Notes under the pieces: generated by a model
What the model saw: the letters and a program-made list of their open reading frames with translations, nothing else
The model's database searches: none
What the model was told of the DNA's origin: nothing
Program-made: the position numbers and the translations under genes
Part shown: piece by piece, positions 14,172 to 22,085 of the stretch
Position numbering within the stretch: the stretch's first letter is position 1
How the letters are laid out: each line of letters begins with the position of its first letter
From: Pirellulales bacterium
GTDB lineage: Bacteria > Planctomycetota > Planctomycetia > Pirellulales > Thermoguttaceae
Assembly (NCBI GenBank): GCA_016928165.1
Contig: JAFGLH010000262.1
Coordinates: 1 to 64,000, forward strand
Reading direction: 5' to 3'
Length of the DNA: 64,000 bases

Positions 14172-16415
14172 TTATTGATCGTCCTTGTTTTGCGGTTCAT
14201 TTTCCTCGCCCAGTAGTTTTTCCAGCCGATCGAGCGCGCTGGTCGCCAAAGTCGAGGTGAAACCGTTCAGCTCGAACGGCTCGCGATGGGCATAGGCGTA
14301 TTTCATCGACTCGGTGTCCTTGCGGAGCAATTCCGCCACGCGCTTGGCTTCTTCGTAATGAGGGCGGGCTTCGTCCTTTTTGCCGTCCCAGATCAAATGA
14401 TACGCCTGAATGCATTGGTCGTAGTAGCGAAGCGTCAACTCGGCGTAGGTGAAGATTTTTTCGTCCTCGGCAAGCCGGGCCTTGATCCGCTCGGGCAGCT
14501 CTTGCGACCGTGCCTCGTCGATCAACTCGCGGCACTTTTCGCAGGCGGCGACCATTTCAACCATCGTCGGCCCATCGAATTGTTTCCCTTCCACGGGCCG
14601 GTATTGCATGTGCGAATCTATCAGCAGGGGTTTTTGGCCCTTCGCCAACCGGCTCGGCAGGCCGGGGTGCCAGCCCTTGAGCAACTCGATGTTGCAGAGC
14701 ATCTTTTCCAGCGATTCGTAATAGCGGCGCATGGTCTCGGCCACAGGTCCGTAGCGCTTGGCAAAATAATCCTCCCACAGTGCCTCGCAATCGGCGTCGA
14801 CGTCCCAAATTTGCCGGGCCATCTGGTAATTGGTCAACGACTTGCTCCCCCAGAGTTTGGTCGTCACGTGCATGTAGTGGAAATGCCGGGCGCCGGCGCG
14901 GTAATAGAAGGGAATGTCGTGCTGCATGACGTGCATGAAACAGACTGGCAGCCCCTTGAAACGGGAATAATTGTAATACTCGCCGATGCAGACCCGGCCG
15001 CGAAAATGCCGGTCGGGGTCCGTCATCCAGCCTTCGAGTTGCTCTTTATAATGAGAGCGGAAATCGCATTCCGGATCGCCGAACCGATGGACGTAGCAAC
15101 GCTTGATGGGGAAGAAGGTCGCCTGACACATTTCGTAATCGAAGTCTTCCGGCAGCGGCCGGGTCGGCGGAGCGACCACGTCGGCATAGGCCAGAAAACG
15201 GATGAGGATCGGCCGATTTAGCCGCCCTTCGCGTTGGACACGCTTCAACTCTTGGGCGAAGCGATGGACCAACAGCATGTAGCGGTCGGTGGGGGTTCCC
15301 AGCGCCTTGCACTGCGGGCACTCGCACCATTTGCCCCAGTCCGCCGTCCAGACGCGCGCGATGTCCGCGCCGCGGTAGCGGCCGTCGACGATCGCCTGGG
15401 CGAAGTTTTTCGCGTATTCGGCGCAGGCGTCGGCGTTTGACGTGCAAAAATTGGGGCCATGTATTGGCTCCGTCTTTGACGAACGATGGCCGTCGAGCAA
15501 TGCGAACCATTCGGGATGGGCCTCGAAGTACGTCAGCTTGCCGTCCTTGTCGGCGTCGCCCTGATAGGATTCGCTTTTGGCGTAAGGATCGGCGTGCTTC
15601 GCTTCGTCGCCGTCGAAATCGGGGTGGTTGTAGGGGTACTCGGACTGCGGATTGAGGAACAGACGTTGGGAGTCGTGCCCGCCGCAGACCATCTTGATTC
15701 CCAACTTGCGCATCAGCGGCTTGTCGTCCACTTCAATGGTCCATTGGTTGAGCCGGTTGCGGACCATCCACTGGATGAACTCCGGGGTGTCGCGCTTGCC
15801 GACGGAATGGAATCCCCGGATCTCGAACGACGGTTGCTCCGTAACGTCGAAGGCCGGCTTCCACTCGGCATGTGGAGTTTCCTCGTCGAACGCGGCGGGG
15901 CTGAACCAACGGTAGCCGAGCCGATGGAGCAGGTCGTAAACGCCGTATAGCGTTCCGACCCGTCCGCCGCCGGCGATGATCGTGACGCGGCGACCATCCG
16001 CCTCGGCGGTCTTGATCCGATAGCCCTGCTCGCCTAGTTTTTCGATGGCCTCGGCATCGACGCCCAGCGCCTCGGCCATTTGTCCGGCCGTCGCGTTGCT
16101 CGACGGGGAGCCGATCAGGATCAACTCGCCGGGGGGAGTTATATTGTCGTCCGCGATATTAAAATCGTCGTTGCGGCCGGTCATTTTGCGAAGGAACGTC
16201 TGCAATTCAAGCGCGGCGAAGGCTTCGGTGCAGACCGTATCGTCGCTCCGGTCGGCGTCGGACCAGTCGACGGTTGCTTCGCAGTTGCCTGCCGCCTGGG
16301 CGGATGGGTGCGGACCGAAGTTGACGACTATCGAGGTCTCGGCCCGCGCCGACGGGGTGACAAGCATAACCGCGCCGACGGCGGCGCATAGTGTGTTCTT
16401 GGCGGCCATTCTCAT
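14172..16415 (-). CDS. Secreted DUF4838 protein, upstream paralogue
   Basis: A 747-residue exported protein beginning MRMAAKNTLCAAVGAVMLVT with a signal peptide ending around ARA. The start at 16415 has ggagg nine bases upstream. Domain order is as in the downstream twin: N-terminal GH67-like domain, IIAGGGRVGTLYGVYDLLHR, a canonical EF-hand calcium loop DADKDGKLTYFE (287-298; D1, D3, D5, G6, L8, E12 all present), then the DUF4838 barrel with KWCECPQCKALGTPTDR. The EF-hand suggests calcium-stabilised folding outside the cytoplasm. A role in polysaccharide degradation is inferred from family context only. Confidence 0.85.
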   Translation of the reverse strand: MRMAAKNTLCAAVGAVMLVTPSARAETSIVVNFGPHPSAQAAGNCEATVDWSDADRSDDTVCTEAFAALELQTFLRKMTGRNDDFNIADDNITPPGELILIGSPSSNATAGQMAEALGVDAEAIEKLGEQGYRIKTAEADGRRVTIIAGGGRVGTLYGVYDLLHRLGYRWFSPAAFDEETPHAEWKPAFDVTEQPSFEIRGFHSVGKRDTPEFIQWMVRNRLNQWTIEVDDKPLMRKLGIKMVCGGHDSQRLFLNPQSEYPYNHPDFDGDEAKHADPYAKSESYQGDADKDGKLTYFEAHPEWFALLDGHRSSKTEPIHGPNFCTSNADACAEYAKNFAQAIVDGRYRGADIARVWTADWGKWCECPQCKALGTPTDRYMLLVHRFAQELKRVQREGRLNRPILIRFLAYADVVAPPTRPLPEDFDYEMCQATFFPIKRCYVHRFGDPECDFRSHYKEQLEGWMTDPDRHFRGRVCIGEYYNYSRFKGLPVCFMHVMQHDIPFYYRAGARHFHYMHVTTKLWGSKSLTNYQMARQIWDVDADCEALWEDYFAKRYGPVAETMRRYYESLEKMLCNIELLKGWHPGLPSRLAKGQKPLLIDSHMQYRPVEGKQFDGPTMVEMVAACEKCRELIDEARSQELPERIKARLAEDEKIFTYAELTLRYYDQCIQAYHLIWDGKKDEARPHYEEAKRVAELLRKDTESMKYAYAHREPFELNGFTSTLATSALDRLEKLLGEENEPQNKDDQ

Positions 16416-16544
16416 TTTGGCTTTCCTCCAGCGTGGGTGGTAAGTATAGAACGATAGCGGTAGAGGAACCAGGCGAGAACCGGATTGTAACATACCGAGA
16501 GCGTATGTCAATCAATTCGCGGAAAAAGTCCGGAATATCGGGCG

Positions 16545-17177
16545 TTAAGCGGGCTTCTTCCCGAACAGGGCCGTCATGCAGATTTGCGACCAGGTTTCGA
16601 ACCCGTCGAGGTCGGAGAGGATTGCCTCGACGGGCCGGAAGCCACATTCGATGATTTCCGATTCGCGGGGCCGCACCTCGGGCCGCTGAAGGTCGAACAG
16701 ATGGACCAACCCCAAATGCACGCTGCCGACCTCCGTTTGGTCGTCGTTGATTAGGCCGACGCAGCGGGACGTATACGGCGTATCGACGGCGACCTCTTCG
16801 TCGAGCTCCCGTTTCATGCCCTCTTCGTATGGGCTGCCTCCTCCGTTTTCCGCGGCGTCGACCGAAGAGATATGTCCGCCGATGCCGACGCTGCGTTTGC
16901 TGTGCAGTCGTCCCTCGCCCATGCCCGTGCCGCGCGTGTATTGAAAAACCGTCTCGCGGCCGTCGCCGTCGACGTGGCGGAAGATCATGTAGGGGATCAG
17001 TTGCTTGAAGCCGGGGTCTTTTTCGACCTCGTCGCGGAGGCGATAGCTGATATGTTGCGGACGAAGCAATTCGTCGAGATACCGATCGACGTCGTCGCTG
17101 AAGCCTTGAAAGTGGCCGAGGCGATGGAAGACTTCGGTGGGTACGACAAGAACTTTTTCGTTTTCGTATTTGGACAC
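16545..17177 (-). CDS. Nudix-like hydrolase/phosphoesterase
   Basis: A 210-residue cytoplasmic protein of a planctomycete/Firmicute-type family with Nudix fold. The region SVGIGGHISSVDAAENGG followed by EEGMKRELDEEV is a recognisable but degenerate Nudix box: the R-E-L-x-E-E core that binds metal is intact. The N-terminal third (TEVFHRLGHFQGF...DRYLDELL) is specific to this subfamily. The start is GTG at 17177 with gagg 8 nt upstream. It follows ftsY across a 40-bp gap containing a hairpin (17196-17220), so read-through may be reduced. Its substrate is not predictable. Confidence 0.75.
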   Translation of the reverse strand: MSKYENEKVLVVPTEVFHRLGHFQGFSDDVDRYLDELLRPQHISYRLRDEVEKDPGFKQLIPYMIFRHVDGDGRETVFQYTRGTGMGEGRLHSKRSVGIGGHISSVDAAENGGGSPYEEGMKRELDEEVAVDTPYTSRCVGLINDDQTEVGSVHLGLVHLFDLQRPEVRPRESEIIECGFRPVEAILSDLDGFETWSQICMTALFGKKPA

Positions 17178-17195
17178 GGTTGAGTCCTCATATAA

Positions 17196-17220
17196 TAGGA
17201 CAGGTTGTTAACCTGTCCTA
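17196..17220 (-). terminator. Perfect 11-bp hairpin starting at the ftsY stop codon
   Basis: taggacaggtt (17196-17206) pairs with aacctgtccta (17210-17220) around a 3-nt loop. Read on the minus strand, the stem begins with the TAG stop codon of ftsY. There is no U tract, so rho-independent termination is doubtful; RNA 3'-end protection or a dispersed repeat are alternatives. Confidence 0.55.
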
Positions 17221-18135
17221 CGTTTCGGCGAACAGCGCGTCGACGAACGGGTCCGGCTCGAACAGGGCGATGTCCTCGGCCTTCTCACCGACGCCGATGT
17301 ACTTGACGGGCAGCCCGACTTGTTTGCGGATTGCCACAACGACCCCTCCCTTGGCCGTGCCGTCGAGCTTGGCCAAGACCAGGCCGGTGCAGCGGACCGC
17401 GTCGGTGAAATGCTTAGCCTGGCTGATGCCGTTCTGGCCGGTGGTGGCGTCGAGGACAAGTATCACTTCGTGCGGGGCGTCGGCTATTTGCTTGCCCAAC
17501 ACGCGGTGGATTTTCGTAAGCTGCTGCATCAGAGTTTGTTGCGTTTGCAGCCGGCCGGCGGTGTCGACGATGCAGACGTCGGCGCCGGTCTCGATCGCTT
17601 GAGCGACGGCGCGATGGGCGACGCTGGCAGGGTCGCTGCCCGATGGGCCGGTAACGATCTCGGCCCCCAGCCGCCCGGCCCAGACGGTCAATTGCTCGAC
17701 GGCCGCGGCGCGAAATGTGTCGGCCGCCCCGAGGACGACTTTTTTTCCCTCGGCCTGGAACATGCCGGTCAGCTTGGCGATGGTGGTCGTCTTTCCGCAG
17801 CCGTTCACGCCGGCGACCATAATAACGGTCGGGCCGGCGGCGGCGAAGCGGACCGGATCGGCCGGCTGCGCCATCAGGGCTTTCAGTTTCTTTTTGATTT
17901 CATCAATAATTTCCGACATCTGCACGACCCGGGCGCGGAACATATCGCCGATGTCGTCGACGATTTCCTGCGACGCATCGACTCCCATGTCGGTTTTGAC
18001 CAGCATCTCGAATAGTTCATCCAGAAAGTCAGCGTCGACCAGCCGTCCCTCGGCCTTGAACAGGTCGCGGATGTCGGTATTCAGCAGCTGGTTGGTCTTG
18101 CGGAGACCTTGTTTTAGTTTGTCGAATAGGCCCAT
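17218..18135 (-). CDS. ftsY: Signal recognition particle receptor FtsY
   Basis: GTPase that docks SRP-ribosome complexes at the membrane for co-translational insertion. The 305-residue protein has the SRP GTPase NG domain: helical N domain (1-95), G1 GVNGCGKTT (109-117), the insertion-box DTFRAAAVEQL, G3 DTAGR (191-195) and G4/closing loop AKLDGTAKGG (255-264). The T of the usual TKLDG is replaced by A. The acidic A domain of E. coli FtsY is absent, as in many bacteria. No Shine-Dalgarno precedes the ATG; the upstream sequence is a pyrimidine-rich short repeat. It lies downstream of nusB in a housekeeping cluster. Confidence 0.95.
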   Translation of the reverse strand: MGLFDKLKQGLRKTNQLLNTDIRDLFKAEGRLVDADFLDELFEMLVKTDMGVDASQEIVDDIGDMFRARVVQMSEIIDEIKKKLKALMAQPADPVRFAAAGPTVIMVAGVNGCGKTTTIAKLTGMFQAEGKKVVLGAADTFRAAAVEQLTVWAGRLGAEIVTGPSGSDPASVAHRAVAQAIETGADVCIVDTAGRLQTQQTLMQQLTKIHRVLGKQIADAPHEVILVLDATTGQNGISQAKHFTDAVRCTGLVLAKLDGTAKGGVVVAIRKQVGLPVKYIGVGEKAEDIALFEPDPFVDALFAET

Positions 18136-18141
18136 GGTTTT

Positions 18142-18175
18142 ATTTGAGGAGGGAGAGGAGAGAAATGAATGGAGG
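18142..18175. repeat. Low-complexity purine/pyrimidine stutter tract upstream of ftsY
   Basis: gaggagggagaggagag-type sequence (plus strand), so pyrimidine-rich in the direction of ftsY transcription, occupies the position of its ribosome binding site. A similar tract lies at 18250-18300 at the end of nusB. Confidence 0.5.
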
Positions 18176-18243
18176 AAAGACTGTAACGCAATAAACAGGA
18201 GCAGTGTTCCGAGTGGAGAAAAAGGTATTCTGTAACATGCTTC

Positions 18244-18687
18244 CTATGCGTTGCATACTTCTCTTCCTTCTCCCCTCTCCCCTCTCTCCTTCGTTTCCCT
18301 CATAACTTTGTCTAAAATCCCGTTGACGAACTGCGGAGATTGTGCGGCGCCGAAGCGTTTTGCCAACTCGACGGCTTCGTCGACGACCGCTCGCGGAGGG
18401 GCGTCGCCGTGCAATAGTTCGTAAGCGCCGAGGCGGAGGACGTTGCGGTCAGTGGCCGCCATCCGCTCCAGGCCCCAATTTTCGGCGACTTTTTTCAGGA
18501 CGGCGTCCACGTCCGCCCGATGTTGCCGCACGCCGGAGACCAGCCCGCGGGCGAACTCGGCCAGTCCGCCCTTGCCCAGCCGCTGCTGGATCAGTATGTC
18601 GCCGAAGGCGGGATTGCCGCGCGGGTTCAGGTCGTCCTGGAAGAGGACCTGAAGGGCGACTTCTCGCGCTCGGCTGCGGGTGGTCAT
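18244..18687 (-). CDS. nusB: Transcription antitermination factor NusB
   Basis: Binds boxA RNA with NusE (S10) in rRNA antitermination. The 147-residue, all-helical protein starts MTTRSRAREVALQVLFQ, the standard NusB opening, and contains LRLGAYELLHGDAPPRAVVDEAVELAKRFG followed by FVNGILDKV, the conserved C-terminal helix. The start at 18687 is chosen for homology; upstream in-frame sequence overlaps ribH. The last 14 or so residues (ERGERGEGREVCNA) lie beyond the normal NusB end and are encoded by a purine-rich stutter tract. It follows ribH by 53 bp, the common ribH-nusB pairing. Confidence 0.93.
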   Translation of the reverse strand: MTTRSRAREVALQVLFQDDLNPRGNPAFGDILIQQRLGKGGLAEFARGLVSGVRQHRADVDAVLKKVAENWGLERMAATDRNVLRLGAYELLHGDAPPRAVVDEAVELAKRFGAAQSPQFVNGILDKVMRETKERGERGEGREVCNA

Positions 18688-18740
18688 TGGTTTAATTATC
18701 GCGGAATGTAGCGGAACCGCAAGCGGCCGGCAGCGATCCG

Positions 18741-19256
18741 TTAAAATACAGACGGTTTCGTCTTGGTCATTAAATCGACCATTTCCAACGCGGCCAGGGC
18801 GCAATCGACACCCTTGTTGCCCAGGTGGGCGTCCGGGTGATCCTTGCCGGTGGAAGACTCACGGCCGCCGGACCGGGCAATCGCCTGCTCGATGGTGTTG
18901 CAAGTGAGCAGCCCGAAGAGAACCGGCAATTGATAGCGGACGCCTAGTTCGCACAGCGCTGTGCTCACGGCGCGGTTGATGTGCTGGTCGTGGGTGGTTT
19001 CGCCGCGGACGACCGCGCCCAGGCAGATTATCGCCGCATGGCGCCCCTCTTCGGCCAGCAGCGCGGCGACGGTGGGAATCTCGAACGCGCCGGGGGTCCA
19101 GAACACGTCGATCCGCTCGTCGGCCACGCCGTGTTCGACGAGCGTCCGCACGGCCCCGTCGAGCAGCCGCGAGGTAACCGACTCGTTGAAGCGCGAGACC
19201 ACCACGGCGAAGCGGCCATCCGTCTCGGTAGGTTTTCCTTGGAATACGTTGGGCAT
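18741..19256 (-). CDS. ribH: 6,7-dimethyl-8-ribityllumazine synthase
   Basis: Penultimate step of riboflavin synthesis: condenses 5-amino-6-ribitylaminouracil with 3,4-dihydroxybutanone phosphate. The 171-residue protein has the family motifs [39 protein letters not shown] (active-site His) and [15 protein letters not shown]. The C-terminal [13 protein letters not shown] is typical. There is no clear Shine-Dalgarno at the ATG at 19256. It is between rho and nusB in the same direction; a purine-rich tract fills the rho-ribH gap. No other rib genes are in the window. Confidence 0.95.
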   Translation of the reverse strand: MPNVFQGKPTETDGRFAVVVSRFNESVTSRLLDGAVRTLVEHGVADERIDVFWTPGAFEIPTVAALLAEEGRHAAIICLGAVVRGETTHDQHINRAVSTALCELGVRYQLPVLFGLLTCNTIEQAIARSGGRESSTGKDHPDAHLGNKGVDCALAALEMVDLMTKTKPSVF

Positions 19257-19282
19257 GGCGATTTTATTTGTTGCGCAACCGG

Positions 19283-19316
19283 GTGCCCCCTTCCCCTCTC
19301 CTTTCTCCCCTCCCTC
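19283..19316. repeat. Polypyrimidine/polypurine tract between rho and ribH
   Basis: The plus strand reads as runs of c and t with words such as ccctctcc and ctcccctcc immediately beside the rho stop codon; the transcript would be G/A-rich. It belongs to the class of short-period intra-operon tracts seen at several other sites. Confidence 0.5.
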
Positions 19317-20795
19317 CTACATCTTCATGTTCATGCTCATGAGGAACTCGGCGTTGCTCTTGGTCTTTTGCAAGCGGTTGACCAGCAGTTCCATGGCGTC
19401 GGGCGGGTTCATGTCGTTGAGCACCCGGCGGAGGATGCAGACGCGGCGGTGCTCCTCCGGGTCCAGCAGCATCTCCTCCTTGCGGGTGCCGCTGCGGTTG
19501 ATGTCGATCGAGGGCCAGATGCGGCGGTCGACCAGCTTGCGGTCCAGCACGATCTCCTGGTTGCCGGTCCCCTTGAACTCCTCGAAGATCACTTCGTCCA
19601 TGCGGCTGCCCGTATCGACCAGGGCGGTGCCGATCACGGTCAGCGACCCGCCCTCTTCAACCTTTCGGGCAGAGCCGAAGAACCGTTTGGGACGGGTCAG
19701 GGCGTTGGCGTCCACGCCGCCGGAGAGGAGTTTGCCCGAAGAGGGACATTCGGTGTTCCAGGCCCTGGCCAAACGGGTGATCGAGTCAAGGAAGATCAAC
19801 ACGTCGTAGCCGTATTCGACCATTCGCTTGGCTTTTTCCAAGACCATTTCGGAGACCTGGATGTGGCGGGTGGCCGGCTCGTCGAAGGTCGAACTGACCA
19901 CTTCGCAGTTCGGTCCCTTCACCTCCCGTTCCATGTCGGTCACTTCCTCGGGTCGTTCGTCGATTAAGAGCATGAAGACGTAGAGGTCGGGATAGTTTTT
20001 CAACGCGGCGCGGGCCATCTTCTGCATGAGGATGGTTTTTCCGGCCCTGGGCGGGCTGACGATCAGTCCCCGCTGGCCAAAGCCGATCGGCACAATCAGA
20101 TCGACCACTCGCATCTCGATCTCGTCGGGCGTGGTCTCCATGCGGATTCGCGCGTCGGGGTGCAGGGGAGTCAGTTCGTCGAAGGCCACCTTCGAGGCCA
20201 ACACGTTGGGGTCTTGATAGTTGATCGCCTCGACCCGCAGCAGGGCGAAGTAGCGCTCGTTTTCTTTCGGCGGGCGGATCTGGCCGGAAACGGTTGCCCC
20301 GGTCTTCAGCCCGAAACGGCGAATCTGGCTGGGCGACACGTAAATGTCATCGGGGCAAGAAAGGTAATGGTAATCGGGGCTGCGGAGGAAGCCGAAACCG
20401 TCGGGCAGGACTTCGAGCGTTCCTTCGCCGAACATCAGGCCGCTGAGTTTTACCCGCTCCTTGAGGATTTTGAAAATCAATTCCTGTCGTTTCGCGCCGG
20501 CGTAGTCTTCGATGTTTTCGCGCCGGGCCTCCTCGATCAGCTCGGCCATCGAGAGCTTTTGCAATTCGGCGATGTGCGTGTCGCCCGCCTGTTTGATCTG
20601 CTCGTAGCGGTCCTGGTCCTGATCATGGTCGCGGTTGCGGCGTTTTTCGGCGGCAATTTCCTCGGCCAGCGATAGCGGCTCCTCCCGCTCCAAAGCCCGC
20701 AACGCCTCGTCCAACGACGGCTTCGAACGCTGCTCGAAATCATCGCGGAGTTCTTCTTCGGCGGCGGTCAGTTGTTCTTCTTTTTCCGGGGTCAT
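19317..20795 (-). CDS. rho: Transcription termination factor Rho
   Basis: Hexameric RNA helicase that terminates transcription. The 492-residue protein has an acidic/basic N-terminal extension (1-75), the Rho N-terminal helical domain ([17 protein letters not shown]), the cold-shock-like RNA-binding domain with [20 protein letters not shown] (125-144), Walker A SPPRAGKT (247-254), Walker [12 protein letters not shown], and the R-loop/Q-loop [20 protein letters not shown]. It ends MSMNMKM. The start has aggagcag upstream. The leader (20796-20942) is long and GC-rich, which may allow autoregulation. It heads the rho-ribH-nusB-ftsY cluster. Confidence 0.96.
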   Translation of the reverse strand: MTPEKEEQLTAAEEELRDDFEQRSKPSLDEALRALEREEPLSLAEEIAAEKRRNRDHDQDQDRYEQIKQAGDTHIAELQKLSMAELIEEARRENIEDYAGAKRQELIFKILKERVKLSGLMFGEGTLEVLPDGFGFLRSPDYHYLSCPDDIYVSPSQIRRFGLKTGATVSGQIRPPKENERYFALLRVEAINYQDPNVLASKVAFDELTPLHPDARIRMETTPDEIEMRVVDLIVPIGFGQRGLIVSPPRAGKTILMQKMARAALKNYPDLYVFMLLIDERPEEVTDMEREVKGPNCEVVSSTFDEPATRHIQVSEMVLEKAKRMVEYGYDVLIFLDSITRLARAWNTECPSSGKLLSGGVDANALTRPKRFFGSARKVEEGGSLTVIGTALVDTGSRMDEVIFEEFKGTGNQEIVLDRKLVDRRIWPSIDINRSGTRKEEMLLDPEEHRRVCILRRVLNDMNPPDAMELLVNRLQKTKSNAEFLMSMNMKM

Positions 20796-20942
20796 TACTC
20801 TCTGCTCCTGGTGAATAGCGGGCCGGCGCGCGAACGGCGCCGGCGGCGGGATAAATTGTCCTGGTTGAGAAGCGATGCGTTAGGTTGGAATTTGCCGTGC
20901 CGTGCCAATATAATCGCTCCAGCCAATCATAACATTGTCCGA

Positions 20943-21155
20943 TCAAACGGCTACTTCGATATATGCCGAATCGCTGCTCGGTTGTGGGATGGGGCATCCT
21001 TCCTGTTTCATGCCTTCCAGATGAAAATCAATAGCCTCGCGCATATTGCGTTCCACCTTCCCGACCGCATGGCCCGTGGAAATACAGCCGGGCAAGTCCG
21101 GCGAGTAAGCCGAATAGCCAGTATTCGTTTTTTCTATGACAATTAAGTATTTCAT
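20943..21155 (-). CDS. hicB: HicB-family antitoxin
   Basis: A 70-residue short HicB of the partial RNase H-like fold: MKYLIVIEKTNTGYSAYSPDLPGCISTGHAVGKVERNMREAIDFHL shows the diagnostic 'SPDLPGC...G....E...N..EAI..HL' pattern. HicB neutralises the HicA mRNA interferase. The ATG overlaps the TAA of the hicA frame by one base, so the pair was translationally coupled. It lacks the C-terminal DNA-binding domain of longer HicB proteins. The frame is intact although the neighbouring toxin is broken. Confidence 0.85.
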   Translation of the reverse strand: MKYLIVIEKTNTGYSAYSPDLPGCISTGHAVGKVERNMREAIDFHLEGMKQEGCPIPQPSSDSAYIEVAV

Positions 21156-21340
21156 TATTTCAATCCCGATTGCTTGAACACACTCGACAACGTGCCCGGC
21201 GCCAGGTCGTCGCCAAGTTTTCCTGGTACTGTAACGAGTCCTGGTTTTCGGGAATGTTTGTATTGGCGATGGCTTCCCCGCGTACGCACAAGCTGCTAAT
21301 CATCTTGTTCGATCAATTTGATTACGTCGCGAACTTTCAA
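21155..21340 (-). pseudogene. hicA: hicA toxin with in-frame TAG (nonsense) codon
   Basis: Reading from TTG at 21340 to TAA at 21157-21155 gives a full-length 61-residue HicA with one interruption: KVRDVIKLIEQDD, stop, QLVRTRGSHRQYKH, then KPGLVTVPGKLGDDLAPGTL and the tail SSVFKQSGLK. The stop is TAG at 21298-21296 (codon 15), where HicA proteins usually have Trp of the 'DGW' motif, and the preceding Gly is Asp. Both fit G-to-A changes on the coding strand. The catalytic His (GSH) is retained downstream. No frameshift is seen. Translation could only give a truncated product unless the stop is read through. Confidence 0.85.
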
Positions 21341-21414
21341 GATTGGTTCTCGCTAGTCTTCGCACATTTTTTGTTGTAGGGGGCTAAGCGGGCAAGTTTT
21401 ACGAGCGGGGGGAT

Positions 21415-22017
21415 TCAGCGAACGAGGGACGCCCAAAAACGCTCGACTTGAGCTTGCGTCCGTTCCGGGGAAGCGGAATTGTCTATTATCACATCGGCAT
21501 TTTCTCGTTTTCGTTGCAACGATTCCTGGGCGTCCTCTCGGGCCGTAAAATCTCCCTTATTCCACCCTCGGGCCAAGGCCCTTGCCAGTCTGGCGTTCCA
21601 AGGGGCTTCGACAAACACGATCTTTTCACACACATCCTTCCAGCCCGCTTCCAGCAGCAACGGCGCGTCGAGCACGACAACCTTGACGTCGCCGGCCTGC
21701 TCGATAGCGTCGGCTTGCAGTTGCAGCAAGCGGGCAATTTCCGGATGAGTCAACTGTTCCAGGTATATGCGTTCCGTATGCCCCTGTTTTCCGGGGGCGA
21801 AGACCACGCGAGCCAGGCTCGGGCGGTCTATTCGCCCGTCGGGTCCAATTACTTTCTCTCCCCAACGTTTTTTCGCGGCCGCCTCGACGTGCGGCAGCCG
21901 CAGCGCCTCGTGTCCCGCCCAATCCGCGTCCAACACGGCGGCGCCCAAATTTTCCAACATCCTGGCGACGGTGCTCTTGCCGCTCGCCACTCCGCCGGTA
22001 ATGCCGATGATTTTCAT
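21415..22017 (-). CDS. coaE: Dephospho-CoA kinase
   Basis: Final step of coenzyme A synthesis, phosphorylating the 3'-hydroxyl of dephospho-CoA. The 200-residue P-loop kinase begins with MKIIGITGGVASGKST (Walker A GGVASGKS), has DADWAGHEAL (the DAD base-binding motif near residue 31), HPEIARLL (CoA-domain motif) and VVVLDAPLLLEAG (Walker B-like). The length is normal. The ATG follows directly on an 8-bp tandem repeat (22021-22068), so there is no Shine-Dalgarno. It lies 68 bp downstream of polA, a frequent polA-coaE arrangement. Confidence 0.94.
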   Translation of the reverse strand: MKIIGITGGVASGKSTVARMLENLGAAVLDADWAGHEALRLPHVEAAAKKRWGEKVIGPDGRIDRPSLARVVFAPGKQGHTERIYLEQLTHPEIARLLQLQADAIEQAGDVKVVVLDAPLLLEAGWKDVCEKIVFVEAPWNARLARALARGWNKGDFTAREDAQESLQRKRENADVIIDNSASPERTQAQVERFWASLVR

Positions 22018-22020
22018 TTC

Positions 22021-22068
22021 GGGGAATCGGGGAATCGGGGAATCGGGGAATCGGGGAATCGGGGAATC
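22021..22068. repeat. Six tandem copies of an 8-bp unit (ggggaatc)
   Basis: Perfect 8-bp repeats fill the gap between the polA stop (22086) and the coaE start (22017), ending four bases before the coaE ATG. The repeated word also appears in degenerate form in the last codons of polA (22086-22140, gggatt/ggataatgggg/ggatacgggg on the minus strand). The array replaces a ribosome binding site for coaE. Confidence 0.9.
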
Positions 22069-22085
22069 GGGGAAATGGTCTTCTC

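Noticed and set aside
22021-22068. Possible CRISPR or DnaA-box-like iteron array
   Set aside because: Units are 8 bp with no spacers, and the word ggggaatc is not a DnaA box (TTATCCACA-like); no origin features such as AT-rich unwinding region or dnaA/dnaN nearby.
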